NCBI GenBank assembly: GCA_014529385.2
Contig: CM043955.1
Coordinates: 138,871,108-138,935,107 of the forward strand
DNA: 64,000 bases
Source: Adiantum capillus-veneris
Taxonomy: Eukaryota; Streptophyta; Polypodiopsida; Polypodiales; Pteridaceae
Direction of reading: 5' to 3'
Shown in pieces: positions 1 through 35,225 of this stretch (positions within the stretch are counted from its first letter, which is position 1; each line of letters opens with the position of its first letter). Under the pieces are notes generated by a model, which made no database searches, was not told the origin of the DNA, and saw nothing but the letters and a program-made list of their open reading frames with translations. A program made the position numbers and the translations under genes.

Positions 1-845
1 GAAGAGAAGGGAGGAGAGTGGAGGACTTGCCCCACATGCTCTCATTCCCTCTTGAGGGGGTAGGGTATATATATAAGAGTGAGTCTAGTATATATCATAA
101 AACTGAGGATTGAGGCTTGGGCTTGGGCTTGGGGCGTGGGCAAATGATCCCGATCCCAATCAAAATTTTAGTGTGGCCGCCCAATCACTCACACTTAAAT
201 ATTTTCGGTTTTTTTTTTAATTTTTTTATTTTTAATTTTTTTTATTTTTATTTTTTTATTTTTTTATTTTTATTTTTTTTTTAGTGGCGACGACCGCGCG
301 CGGTTTTGGTGACCCTTTCTTGGCCACACACACTGTCACCTACCTAACCTCCTAGTCAACAGCACTATAAGTTGACTAGGAGGTTAGGTAGGTGACAGTG
401 TGTGACAGCACTATTAGTCTCACTACCTTATCTACTTCCTAATAGTGCTGCTAACCCACTAACTAATCTACTAACTAATCTGTTAACTGCTTACTGACAG
501 TGAGCTAACTGTCCACCTACTTCCTCTCTCACTACCTTACTGTGCAAAGACTGTGTGCAGGCAAACCTTGACAGAAAACTGTGTATAGACTGTGTGCAAG
601 CAGAAATTGCTAACTGCCTTCCTACTTATTCATTCACTGCAAACAAGCTAACGACTACTAATTGTGCAAAGACTGTGTGCAAACAGAAAACACAACATTA
701 TGCAGAAATCACAGAACTTGCAGACAATACATAAATTAACAACTTACAGAAAAACAACTCATTCCTCTTCCTCTTCCTCTTCTTTCCTACTACAAACAAC
801 TCATAGGAGAAGCACAAAGTGCCTCTTGGGCTTAGTGCAGGGCGA
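1..845. other. Leader or internal fragment of an LTR element at the window edge; no gene
   Basis: No convincing protein is seen. Positions 200-285 are T-rich low-complexity DNA. Between 541 and 690 a short motif around GACTGTGTGCAAGCAGAAA recurs three times in diverged form. The stretch ends at a primer-binding site on the minus strand, so it is probably the start of the internal region of an element whose coding part runs off the left edge. The short plus-strand frames here read through simple sequence and are not credible. Confidence 0.4.
327..404. repeat. Perfect 34-bp inverted repeat with 10-bp loop
   Basis: The arm at 327-360 is the exact reverse complement of 371-404, with loop 361-370. 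All 34 pairs match by eye. The loop word AGCACTATAA is partly repeated just after the right arm. This could be a recent snap-back duplication or a structured leader RNA. No transposase or target duplication is associated with it. Confidence 0.9.
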
Positions 846-864
846 TTCCCCGGCAACGGCGCCA
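846..864 (-). promoter_or_regulatory. Primer-binding site, tRNA-Asp type
   Basis: The minus strand reads TGGCGCCGTTGCCGGGGA, the usual complement of the plant tRNA-Asp 3' end used by several Ty3-type lineages. Five bases further out begins a TG/CA-bounded sequence at 869, as expected for the inner end of a 5' LTR. The element is therefore on the minus strand and its coding region lies off the left edge. Confidence 0.75.
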
Positions 865-868
865 AAAA

Positions 869-1111
869 TGTGTGCTCCTTGCCGCGCTATCGAAGCAAGG
901 GACTTGCCGATACACCGTGTGCGAGCCACAAATGGCTCCAAGCACACAACAAGACTAATCTAGCAAGCTCAAAAGAGGGCAATGGTGTGTCACTCACCGC
1001 TCTATGCTCCTGCCGTGGAGGATTCCTCGCTGCGATGAAGAAGAAGTTGCAGTCGTGCCGCGCTCAACCGCTTCGCCGCCGTCGTGCCTTCGTAATGCTC
1101 GATCGCACACA

Positions 1112-1151
<40 letters not shown>

Positions 1152-1361
1152 TGCACACACACACGAGGAGGTGAAGAAGAAGAAGATGGAGATGGAGATG
1201 GAGCAAGAGCACTCTTCTATTGCACAAATGAGAGAATGAGTGAATTTTAGGTTTAGTTGGCTTTTATATGAGCTCACCCCATTCACACTTGGGCGCCCAT
1301 GCTTAGCCAACTAATCCCTTGAATGTCCCAGTTAGAGTGCGCCTCTCATCGGCAATCACTC
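869..1361 (-). mobile_element. Probable 5' LTR next to the Asp-type primer site (outer end uncertain)
   Basis: The inner end, TGTGTGCTCC on the plus strand, sits 4 bases beyond the primer site. The LTR contains a (CT)n tract at about 1115-1148. The outer end is not resolved because no second LTR copy is in the window. It must stop before the pol remnant that begins near 1362, which belongs to another element. The plus-strand frame across this stretch crosses the microsatellite and is not a gene. Confidence 0.45.
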
Positions 1362-3545
1362 TTACCCTTTTCCTATTGGTCCGACAAGCCCGGTACCTGA
1401 CTCTACCAAATACATAATACACGTCCGTCGTAGGTGATGGGGTGTCCGTGAGCCGTGAGGGTTAACAGGTTCCTCAAAAGCTGACATTATGTATTTTAAG
1501 TCAGGGTCAATAGCATACTCATCTATCATAGAAGATAGATAATTGTGAGTTGCTATAGACACCACATTAACTTTTTCTCATCGTGAAAGTGCATTGGCTA
1601 CTTGATTGTGCTTACCAGCAATGTGAGCAATATGAAAATAAAATTTCGAAAGAAAATTTGCCCACCTAATTTGTTTGTCGGAAAGCTTGGTTTGTGTCAT
1701 GAAGTACTTGAGACTTTGGTGGTCAGTTCGCAAAATAAATGGAGTCCCCCCAATAGATAGTGCTTCCATTTGTCTAGGGCATGTAGAACAAATAAAAGCT
1801 CTTTCTCATAAATGCCCAAGACCTATTCATTGGTATTGAGCCTTTGGCTCTCATATGCTATGGCATGCCCTTCTTGAAGCAAGACTGCTCCAAGGCAATC
1901 ACCACAAGCATCACATTGGACCTCAAATGGCTTTGGGAGATCCGAAAGCATAAGGATTGGTTGGGAGGGTAAGCTTCTCTTTGAGCTTGTCAAAAGCATT
2001 TTGCTCCTGAGCAGTCCACAAGTACTTAACCTTCTTCTTTGTTAAGTCATGGAATGGTCCTGCTATTTGAGAGAATTTTGCTATGAAGCGTCTATAGTAT
2101 GCACACATACCAATAAAGCTTCTTAGCTCATGTAGATTCCTTGGATTAGGCCATGCTTTTACTACCTCCAACTTTGATGGATCCATACCGATACCATCTT
2201 GAGAGATAATATGAACTAAATTTGAATTTCTTGAAGGAAAAATTCACTTTTCTTTTGATTGAGAAAAAGATTGTTCTCCCTCAATGCTTGAAAAATCACA
2301 TGAAGATGTTGCTTGTGTTCCTCCAAGGACTTGGAGTAGATGATGATATCATCAAAGAACACTCCAGTGAATTTGAGATAGGCTCTAAAGATTTTCTCCA
2401 TTAAATGGTTGAACGTGGCTGGTGCATTAGTCAAGCCAAAAGGCATGACTAGATATTTGTAGAGACCAAACGTTGTACGAAATGCGCTCTTTAGGATATC
2501 TTCGTTGTACTAAAGTAGGTAGATACTTGTAGCTCATCAAATAGATCTTCTACCCAAGGTATGGGAAATCTATTTTTAATAGTGATATGGTTTAGTGCTC
2601 GATATTCCACACACATGCGGTATGTACCATCTTTCTTTTGCACTAAAAGGATTGGAGAACAAAAGGAAGAGGAGCTAGGCCTCACCATCCCTTTGTCTAC
2701 CAATTCTTGTACTTGCCTCATGATCTCCTCTTGTTGAGCTTGGGAAACTTGATAAGGAGGCTTGCTAGGCAGTGAGCTTCCTGGTAGGAGCTCAATTCGA
2801 TGGTCATCATCCGCTCATTTTAAAGGTAAGTCCATAGGGATATCATCGATGAACACATCTTGGAATCCTTTTAGAAAATTAGATAATGTCTAACTCTTCT
2901 TGATTCCTACCATTTACATTTGATGAAACATTAGGACCTTTTAGGGACTCTTTGACAAAAATCAGGTACGCATAAACTGAGCTTTTCATTGATTTATCAA
3001 AAGTAGGATGATTTACAAGTGGTATAGTACGACCAGACTCACTAGCATGTATATACATACTCTTTTTCCTGTAGTTAAAGTAGATTCTCCTTTCAGAGAA
3101 CTTCAGACCATGCGGTTGAACCATGGTGCCCCTAGGATAGCATTCTCATGTTGGATAGGAAATATAAAAAAAGTCTTCTTTGTCGACATAGCTTTGGACA
3201 TGAAGCCTCAACTTCCCAATCAAGGGAGTAACGGAGACTTGCTGTCCCTTGAAAGTTGTATCGACAGTTACAGTATCTCCCATCTCAAAAGCTTGAATGC
3301 CCAACTTGGTGGCCAACTCCATTGATATGAAGTTGTGAGTAGAGCCAGGGTGAGCCAGGGTCAAACAAGATGAAGGCATCATGTTCCCTTATTTTTCCCC
3401 AAGCATAGGAGAAGGTAATCCTTTGCAATGAGCATCCTCTTTTGGAGCTTCGATAGTGGAAGCTCTAGGAGTTTCATTGCGGGCATTTCTCTTGGGGCAA
3501 GAAGGATAGCCAGGTCCTTCTCCCCACACTTAAAGCATGCAATGG
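1362..3545 (-). pseudogene. Ty3-type pol remnant (zinc knuckle start, protease, RT, RNase H)
   Basis: Reading right to left on the minus strand the order is as follows. A zinc-knuckle start with CFKCGE lies near 3540. A retropepsin-like segment at 3382-3146 has PGSTHNFIS, where the catalytic Asp appears replaced. Reverse transcriptase fingers and palm lie at 2721-2491 (KKDGTYRMCVEYRALN) and 2446-2216 ([21 protein letters not shown]). The connection is at 2186-1923 and RNase H at 1769-1578 (TDHQSLKYF, ending AGKHNQVANALSR). A tail to 1362 follows, with no integrase. This is the pol order of Ty3/gypsy elements. Many stops and frame changes separate the pieces, so it is dead. It is truncated at both ends and fused on the right to a second Ty3-type remnant. 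Confidence 0.85.
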
Positions 3546-3554
3546 GATGATTAT

Positions 3555-6523
3555 TTTGCATTAATACATCACCAATACCATGTCCACTAGTATTAGTTGT
3601 AACCAAAAAGAAGGGTCTTTTGAAATCAAGAATTTGTAGTACAAGGGACATGTGTGTGCATATTTGCTTAAAATATTTTTGATAGTCATTCCAAGTGAAA
3701 GATGTGTTCTTTTTCAAAAGGTTTGTAAGTGGTAAAGCTCAATATGGAAAATTTTGAATGAACTTTCTATAATAACTACACAAACTAAGAAAAGAATGAA
3801 TCTTGAATAGATTGAACTCTACGCCATTCCTTAATGCACTGAGCTTCTTAGGATCCACACGAATTCCTTTGCTAGAGACAATGTGACCTAGATATTCAAT
3901 CTCAATTTTATAAAATAAGTTTTTCTTAGGATTCAAATAAAGTTAGTTTTTATGCAACAATTTAAATACGAAATTTCAATGTCTACATTGGTCTTTTTCA
4001 TTCTTAATAAAAACCAAAACATCATCAAAGAAAACCACAACACAATCTTGATGCTTCAAAAGGATGTGATTCATCATGCGTGAAAACGTAGCAGGTGCAT
4101 TTGTCAAACCAGAAGGCATTACAAGAAATTCCTAATGACCAAACTGTGTTTGAAATGTAGTTTTATGAACATCATTTTTCATCATACACACTTGATGATA
4201 TTCAGGTTTGAGATCTACCTTAGTAAAAATGGATGTACCACTTAAGTTATCAAGTAAGTCATCAACATGAGGAATAGAAAAATGATTTTTATCGTGATTT
4301 TATTAAGTGCTCTATAGTCAATGCACAAACGATAAGTACCATTTTTTAGATGATCTTCAGATTTGAGATCTATCTTAGTAAAAATGGATGTACCACTTAA
4401 GTTATCAAGTAAGTCGTCAACATGAGGAATAGAAAAATGATTTTTAATCGTGATTTTATTAAGTGCTCTATAGTCAATGCACAAACGATAAGTACCATTT
4501 TTTTTTTTACTAAGAGAATTGGTGCACCACAAGGTGAACTATTTGGATTAATTAAATCGCGATTTAATGATTTTTAATTTAATATTGAATTTATCTTTGT
4601 TTAATTTGATTTTGACGATATGGTTCTCAACAAGGTGGTGCACTCCTTGGAATTAACTCTATTGTGTGGTCTTCCGCCCTAGAAAGAGGGAATCCCAAAG
4701 GTAGATTTTCAGCAAAAATCTTTATATTTTATCAATTTTTTATTTAAAGAAGGAGCCAATTAGTCTTCATGTGTTTCAATTTCATTGATTAGAACCAAAA
4801 ATCATTTGTTATCTTTTCGATTAACCTTTTAGCCTGAGTGTGACTAAGAAGGGTTTCTAGTTTTAGCTTTTGATTACCTTGTAATGTGTGTGACAATGAG
4901 TGTATGCTTATCATAGCCAATCTTTGGATTGAAATGATGTTTCCAAGGCATATCTAAAATTACATCTGTGTTTTGCAATGATGCTACTAAGAAAGCTTGT
5001 GATTCAATGAAGTCTTCTAATTGGTATTGCAAATCTTTTACCATATACACACAATTTATTTTGGGTCCCAGGAAAGCTGGTTTTACTTTTTATAATTCGT
5101 GGGAGTCTTATGCAATTTCAACTTTTGTACAACACGTGTAAAAATGAAATCATGTGTGTTTTCATCATCATGTAATAACTTAAAAGCATCATTACCAATC
5201 TTAATTTGCATACGTAAAAGACTATGTAGCGAGTACATGTGTGATCTTGAGGTTCTTGATTGCTATCTTCAGAAGTGTTGGCAATGTTAACGTCCATCTC
5301 CATGTTGTGCACTTGATAATCACTATCTTCTTCAATCCCCTCAATAAAGTGTAAGGAAGGTGGTCCCTTGCTTTCATGACACTTGGTAGCTGTATGTTCC
5401 ATTTTATGACAAGTGTAGCAAACAACAGTCTTCACATCGACTTTTTTATTATTTTTGTTGTCGTTATTATAATTGTTGTGACTATGTGGAGCCTTGTTTT
5501 TTTACCCTAAGTACACCTTGGGACTAAGGTTTGGACCAACATTTGGTCCCTTCAAGAAAGAAAAAGATGAAGATTTAAAAGCATTACTTAAACCATAGTT
5601 ATTTACCTTCCTTTGTCTAAAACCGTTTTAATTGAAATTGCATGATTGTGATCGACGTTGATTGTAATGTTACATCCATCGTTGTCCATTGGTGTTGTTG
5701 GTCCCTTGATTGAGGTGTAGTAGGATTTGTACGTTGTGATGGTGGAAGAGAAGAATAACTCCTTCTACTTTTGGAGTTGGATCTTTACCTTTCACAGCTT
5801 CAACATCATGAGGTTAAAAATTAGCTTTTTCCAATGTATGAGGACGAAATTTATTGACCTCCACATGTAAAGTAAACTCTAGTCCGACAATATATTTGAA
5901 TTTGAAAGTAGAGCAAGAAACTTTTTTTCAACATTTTGAAGAGCAAGTAGAATTTGCCAAAATTTGTCTATGTATTGTGTAACAATTTCCCATGTCCTAA
6001 ATCAAAGTGTGTTCCATACATGTCTGTCTTTTTTGAATCTCTTTGTATTGAGAAGGGAGGAAGTACTTTATTACCATTCTTTGTAATTTCTTCCAAGTTC
6101 GTGGCCGGTGTGTTGTTTACGAATCACATTCCACCAAAGAGAAGCACATTCCATCATTTGGTTTGTTACACACTTGATTTTATCGCGTTTGCTAAACTTT
6201 TCTCCTTGAAAGTAGTCATCCAAGGATGATAACCAAGAGAGAAGCACACGAACATCCTTTCTTCCATCATACTTTACAAAAGTAAATGCCTTTTTAGAGA
6301 TATTGTTTTGTTTTGTTTTGGTTTGAGCATCCAAAGTATATTTAATCACTTCGATAGACCGTCTATCTTTGGTTGTCATCGTCATGATTACGCTTGTGGG
6401 AACTTCTCTTTTGTAACTTCTCAAGATTTTCTTGAAGGAGAGTACAACATTGCATTCCTTTTGAAGATCTTCAAAAAGCACATCAATCTTTTGATCCATA
6501 ACAAGAGAATCTTGGGTGGTCAT
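3555..6523 (-). pseudogene. Second Ty3-type gag-pol remnant
   Basis: On the minus strand a gag domain lies at 6523-6071 (KYDGRKDVRVLLSWLSSLDDYF, then ASLWW), typical of retrotransposon gag. It is followed by a CCHC zinc knuckle near 5420-5375 (CYTCHKMEHTATKC) and reverse transcriptase from 4532 ([17 protein letters not shown]). The FFDD active-site box lies near 4035-4010, and the RT tail at 3936-3739 has EYLGHIVSSKGI. RNase H starts at 3717 and breaks off near 3555, where the other remnant's zinc knuckle begins. A 155-bp tandem duplication at about 4201-4502 repeats the first RT block. The frame is broken repeatedly, and about 0.7 kb between knuckle and RT is not recognisable as protease. 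Confidence 0.8.
4201..4502. repeat. 155-bp tandem duplication inside a dead RT gene
   Basis: The segment from 4201 is repeated from 4356 with a few substitutions and a one-base length change in a T run. The repeated block encodes the RT motif with [13 protein letters not shown] twice in one reading. It is probably a local slip or repair duplication after the element died, because the second copy shifts frame. Confidence 0.85.
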
Positions 6524-6539
6524 AGTTGGTTATCTTAAG

Positions 6540-7064
6540 CAAAAGAAGAGTTAAAATATAGATATAAATCCAAAATATATGCAAGAGTTAAATTGCAAAA
6601 GGAAAAAAGAGTATAAGAAAATGAATACGATGAGATATGTGTATGTTGAACGAATAAAAAAAATCCAAGAAGATCTCTAGTAAATTTGCAAAGTTGTTGA
6701 ACAATTTCAAACAATAAGTAGAACCAGTTGAGTGAGAGTTTTCTTGTTTTGTTGATGATTATAGGCATTTTGATATATCTTGAGGTTGTTTTCAACACTC
6801 TGTGATTGTTCCTTGAGAGTGTAAGGATGCATGAATTGTCTTTGTTGTTTTTCTTCAATTGGTTGTATCGTTTTCTTCAAAATAGGTTGCTCATAGTTGT
6901 GATTGAAACTATTGAGGTGAGGAAGCTTGCTGTTATTGCATCTTTAGTAAAGAGAGAGACTTCCAAAAACAATCTTTTTGAGAGTTTTCATTCCAATATT
7001 TGTTATATTTACCCACTAGAAGCACTCTTATTTGCTTTTACACACTATCCGGAGCGTTTTTAAA
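6540..7064. other. Untranslated leader between gag remnant and LTR
   Basis: AT-rich sequence with no supported reading frame, lying between the gag start on the minus strand and the primer site at 7065. Its position fits the 5' leader of the Ty3-type remnant. Confidence 0.5.
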
Positions 7065-7077
7065 GCTCTAATACCAT

Positions 7078-7231
7078 TGTTGGCTTCCTAAAATCTTCCC
7101 AACACTTTCATTACAACTTTGATTCATTAAATCAAACTAAATTCAGCAAAACAACTGATTGAGTAATCACAAAACACAAAGAGAACAACATACAAGCATC
7201 AAAACACAAGACACCATACTAGGTATCAACA
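7078..7231 (-). mobile_element. Short LTR with primer site on one side and purine tract on the other
   Basis: The segment runs TGTTGGCTTCC to GGTATCAACA, bounded by TGTTG/CAACA. On its left the minus strand reads TGGTATTAGAGC at 7076-7065, one base from the LTR edge. This is a variant of the initiator-Met primer site. On its right the minus strand reads TTGAGGGGGA, a polypurine tract, directly against the LTR. One LTR normally has only one of these signals beside it, so this looks like the middle LTR of a tandem pair. If the ends are right the LTR is only 154 bp, short for a Ty3 element. Fragments resembling its outer end recur near 11283-11302. Confidence 0.5.
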
Positions 7232-8163
7232 TCCCCCTCAATCAATATGATTGAGTATTTGCCTTCCTTTATTCATCTCATGGATCATGAATTACAATAA
7301 GATAAATATGTATGAAAGATAAAAGAGCAAGAGCGACGCAATTAAGAGAGTATATGTCATGATTAAGAGAGAAAACTAACATAAAAAGAGGCAAAAGTGT
7401 ATGTTTTGCAGCTTTGCTCTTATGGAGATTTTGATGGGCCATTGGCTTTGAAAGGAGCGCAAAACATCAAGTCACATGATCAGATGCTCTCAGAGCGCTC
7501 GTCTTCCTCATGAAGAGCCAAGAAGCTGATTCCTGCTGAAAAAGTGCGGTGCACACAAAGACGCGATTTTGAGATTCTCTTTCTCTCTTCATGCATACAT
7601 CCAATAATATAAGTGATTTCTTTTTACTTAAAGTCCAAGAATAATAAGTGAAGGTGAGTTCTATTTACGTTGCTTCTTTTGAATGTTTTTTGAGAATAAA
7701 ACATAAGTAAATTTGATAAAATATCCAAAGTGGTAATAGTGATAAAAATCTCATTCAAAAAAAGAAATTCACAAATTAGAGAAATGACTAGTCTTGTTAA
7801 GAATAAGAAGTAAAGCAAAGGTTAGGTAGTACAATATTGTAAAGAAAACCAATATATTTAGAAAACAAGCCTATAAGCTCAAACATGGGGTGTATAAAAT
7901 TGTTTTGAGAATGGGCCTATATACATAGAGTCAAATATAAGGTCCATAATACACCTTCCATTTATATCTAGAGTTTAATAGATAAAAGGTTTACAACTAC
8001 CACAATTATATGTTTTCTTTACCAATAAAATCAGAAGACACTGCCTAGTAGTATGTAACCTAAGAAGAAGAGGCTTATTTAATAATTTTCATGTTTCTTG
8101 GATGAAATCATAGCCACAATCCTAACACTCTTTTGAGAATATGGTAGAACCACTAAAACTTAT

Positions 8164-8167
<4 letters not shown>

Positions 8168-8211
<44 letters not shown>
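8168..8211. repeat. (CT)n microsatellite
   Basis: About 22 uninterrupted CT units. Unlike other CT tracts in the window it has no LINE copy beside it. Confidence 0.95.
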
Positions 8212-8212
<1 letters not shown>

Positions 8213-11200
8213 GACAAAGATATTTACTAAAAAACAATACCAACATCTTAAAGAGTGAGAAGGAAAATGAGCCATGTCATTCACCACCTCTAATGCTTGT
8301 CTGAAGCATGCTTAACTGCAACAATAGTCATTTCCCAACTAGGTAGTCCTACGAGCAAACGGAGAGCGTAGGGGTCTATGCAATGTATGGGAGACACCAT
8401 GTGTCATTTATAGAAGTAGATATGATGAGAGGGAAAACCATACCCATTAGATCTCAAGACACTACCATGAGAAAGAGGCACAATTGGTTCAATAATCCAA
8501 AGCATCCATGTGCTTTCAAGAGCATGAGAGCCCTTGTATAGAACAAGAGAGAGGAGGATTCCACATACATCCAATGGTCAAAGCCAATCAAACCATGAAT
8601 CTATAATCACCATAGTAAAAAACAGTACCCTACATCACTTACACACAGGGGAAGAGCATGTTGACAGTTCGGTAGGGCTATCAGACATCACAAGCGTGCT
8701 GAAGGAAAAGAGAAGAGAAGCCCTTAAATAATGGCACCCGAGTTGAGAAGGGGAAAGACTTTCAAGACCCCGAGGACAATGAGGAGGCAATTAATACCTC
8801 CTCATTATCTAAGGTACACCAAGTGGCCTAAGCATAAGAAATCCAAGGAATGTTTGCACTAAAATAAGCAACTCCCTAAGAAGTTACTTTTCATGAAGAA
8901 AAGCCACCCAAAAGACTCGCACGGAATTAGTTCTCCCTTAAGAGAGCACCTCCATGCATGGACGTTTTACCCATGGGGAAAAAACCAATAAGGCACAATT
9001 CATCCCAAGGCAAGTGTTCATTTCACTAAGGAGGAAAACTCCATGAGAATACAAGATGCTATTATGGCACTACCTTATCACAAGGTGTAAGGCTTAGTTT
9101 CCAATCATAAAAAACCAACCAAAAAAAGGTAATGCTCCAAGGAAATCCCTTGAATTGTAGGAACAATTTTCACCATCCAATGAAATAATTGCAGTAGATA
9201 AAATTAGGATGAAACATGACATGACTCCATCAAGCCGCCAAGCTAAGAAATTGTTCACACCACCTATTGATAGGAGACAATGTGGACTTGCTTTCTCTAA
9301 CAAGATTTACTCAAGTTGGCTAGAGTGGAGGTCTTCCATCACCTTAATGTTTTAGGAACTAACATCTAAACCAATTGGAGAAGTCTTTTGGTTAAACGCA
9401 CCACTATGTCAACAATGTTGGGATGAGTGATCTTCCAAGAAGTTTTCTCCCATTCTGTAACAAATACCATACCAACCAATAAGTACTCCATTGACTCCAT
9501 TTTCGACATTGAAGGATCCACATATCGAACACAATGATTAGAAACATAAATACCAATTGTGCTAAAAACCTTATAAAATTTCTCTTTGTATGTTTTTGGC
9601 CACAATGGCATCATACTCATACCCTATAAAAAGCTCATTATAAGCTAGTAGATGAGATTTGTTTTTTTAAATTTTGCATAAGCAGTATATCATTCATTCT
9701 AACACTCAAACGGAAATCACTTTTATATTGATATAACGTAAAAGTGAAAAACAATGTCTTGTAGGTAATTAATTTTTTTATATTAATTTCAAGATGCCAC
9801 TGATACTTGAGAGAGGGGACACACTCCGAACAATAGAAGAGAATACCCTGTATGAACAAAGATATATAGAACCCAAAGAGTCATTGAAAAAGAAGTTTTG
9901 GGACACGAAATTTAAAAGATCCCATACCAAATAAGAATGAGAGCCAAATCCACAACTACACCAATTGAAGGTTTTAGTTTGTATGCTTAAATAAATATGG
10001 AGCAGAACTCAAGGAGCATCTTGTTGCATATTATATAATATCATTGCCCTCTAAAACGTTTTTGGGCTGAAACTTATTCAATCTAAGTGATCAAGCATGC
10101 AAAAAAACTTGACAGGTAGCTTCTTCTAAAACTATCAATAACTTAATCAGTATACACATTCAAGCAATTCGACTAAGACCTTCTTCTAACTAGTAGCCTG
10201 TTTTTAGCTTCTTGTGACTCTTGCTTATGTTCAACTAGTGTCCCTAGATTACTTTGGCGTTAACCAATTTCGTAAGTCATTGTTGGTGACATCTTGCATC
10301 AATTAAGAGAGTTGTTTGCCATTATCCTCCTATCAATCATTGCAAAGAGGTGGCCTTGTCCTCCTAGTGATTATTACAGTGAGTGCTTTGTTAATTTTGC
10401 GATGCTTTTGGCAATCTTTTGGTTTAGCCAATAGCTTTTGGAGAGGCTGATCTCGAAGCTTTTTTTAATAGAGCAGTTCCTTTGTAGGTAGGTTTCCATA
10501 TATCTTCCATGTTTTGTTGTATGCCATTGATCATTGGGAAGCTAGTTTCCCTTAGTTTTATTAAAGTGATCATTATCCAACCTAAGGATTTGGGTTTTGT
10601 GGTTGTAAGCAAATCATCAGATGTTTAGAGTCCCTTGTGCATGTTTTGCAAATAAAATTGTTTTACCATGGTGGAAGCGATAATCTGAAGGGAGATTCTG
10701 GTTAAAACCAAGACCCAGAGCTACACGTTGAGAGCAAAAAATCGGCCTCTATTCTTTACCACGCAACTGGCCCTGCATCTCTGAAACCTCTCCAACACTG
10801 AGTTTCACATTCTCCTTGGCTTCAACAGTGCACTTGGTAGAAGTCCAGGTTTGTCACCGAAATGCGGCACAGGAGCGCCCGATCGACATAGCCCAATTTG
10901 CAGCCTGGATAAGCACAAAAGATGCCCTGAGGAATGCTCTTTCAAGCGATGTCAACATTTTTACCTGCGTTGGAGAAAGCAAGTTTTCTGACAGGAATGC
11001 ATAACTCTCGGTTGAGTTCTTCTACATGAGACCACAGCTTGCAGCAGGATGAAGACCAAGAGCAGAGGAGGTAGCTTGCCATCTCTCTGCTTGTACATGA
11101 TACAGCATGGCGACCAATGATAACAAAATTTTGCTAAATCAAATTGCTTGATTATATTGGGGTTTGTGAAAGACAACTTCCAGAAAAGACCTACGAAAAA

Positions 11201-11386
11201 AGTGCAAGTTATATTTTTACCCACAAGACAAATAGCCATCAATAGGGCGGCCACACTGGCATCATCAGTGCCCAATAGTGGGTGTTGAACTAGGTATCAA
11301 CATATGGAGATGCTCTAAGATAATTGCCATGTGACCAAATTTAAGATAGAACAAAGTGACATCCACACTTGATTCCTATCTTTGGG

Positions 11387-11389
<3 letters not shown>

Positions 11390-11422
<33 letters not shown>
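11390..11422. repeat. 33-base G homopolymer
   Basis: An uninterrupted G run followed by a GT/GC-rich alternating stretch. The length may be inexact, since sequencing often misreads such runs. Confidence 0.9.
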
Positions 11423-11423
<1 letters not shown>

Positions 11424-11893
11424 GTACACGCACGCACATGCATGCGTGTCTGCGCTTTTAACTCATGATATTGACATAACATTTGCTGCCTTTCAACTAA
11501 GACCAAGCCTGACAAAAGTCTAATCAAATTGTCATCATGTCAATAAAGAATCCATTCCGATAATTTTCTATCAATGCTCCAAATTAATTAGGGGGTTAAC
11601 TCCTAATTGATAAATTAATAGCAGTTTGCAAAATGCTGCCCTCAAAATAATTCTGAAGCTGATGAGAGTCTAATCAAGCCCCTATCAATCTTCTAAAACA
11701 TATCCTTGCCAATGTTCTTGATCCACAACACAGGATCAAATGTAACAAATTGAATTAATTTCGAAAACCAAGCTAATTTCCTGTCTGCTATATGCCTTGG
11801 TTGAAAACTTCGATGCCATCAATGTCAACTCCGAACCTGTCAATCGCTTCATCCAATGCTCTAAATTATGTGTCAGCCATTAATACCTGAAAC

Positions 11894-35125
<23,232 letters not shown>

Positions 35126-35225
35126 AATTGCACAGCCAATTACGCTAGGCACACTCGTAGATCTACACACACACTCTCTCTCTCACACACACAGTCTCAG
35201 GAATGCTCAGTTTAAATAGGTGCCC
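35126..35225 (-). promoter_or_regulatory. ERG28 core promoter candidate and 5' UTR
   Basis: On the minus strand a TATA-like word, TATTTAAAC, lies at about 35218-35210, some 85 bases before the ATG. A GT/GA-rich leader (35163-35195) lies between. The spacing is right for a TATA box plus a short 5' UTR. No transcript evidence is available. Confidence 0.45.

Larger units (their letters stand above)
7243..11893. other. 4.6 kb with no recognised gene, downstream of ERG28
   Basis: AT-rich DNA with only short open frames. No domain could be named on either strand. A less AT-rich island at about 10,660-11,280 has open stretches on both strands that may be a decayed gene or element, but nothing matches a family I know. 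A (CT)n tract, a 33-base G run and an LTR-end-like word TAGGTATCAACA near 11,291 are the only landmarks. Confidence 0.5.

Noticed and set aside
819-1250. 143-codon plus-strand frame with Leu-Ser repeats
   Set aside because: It spans a primer-binding site, an LTR edge and a CT tract, so it cannot be a gene.
10816-11004. 62-codon plus-strand frame in a less AT-rich island
   Set aside because: No domain or splice structure was recognised, and the opposite strand is equally open.
11655-11690. CTGATGAGAG as a second hammerhead core
   Set aside because: No GAAA follows at the right distance and no stem II can form.
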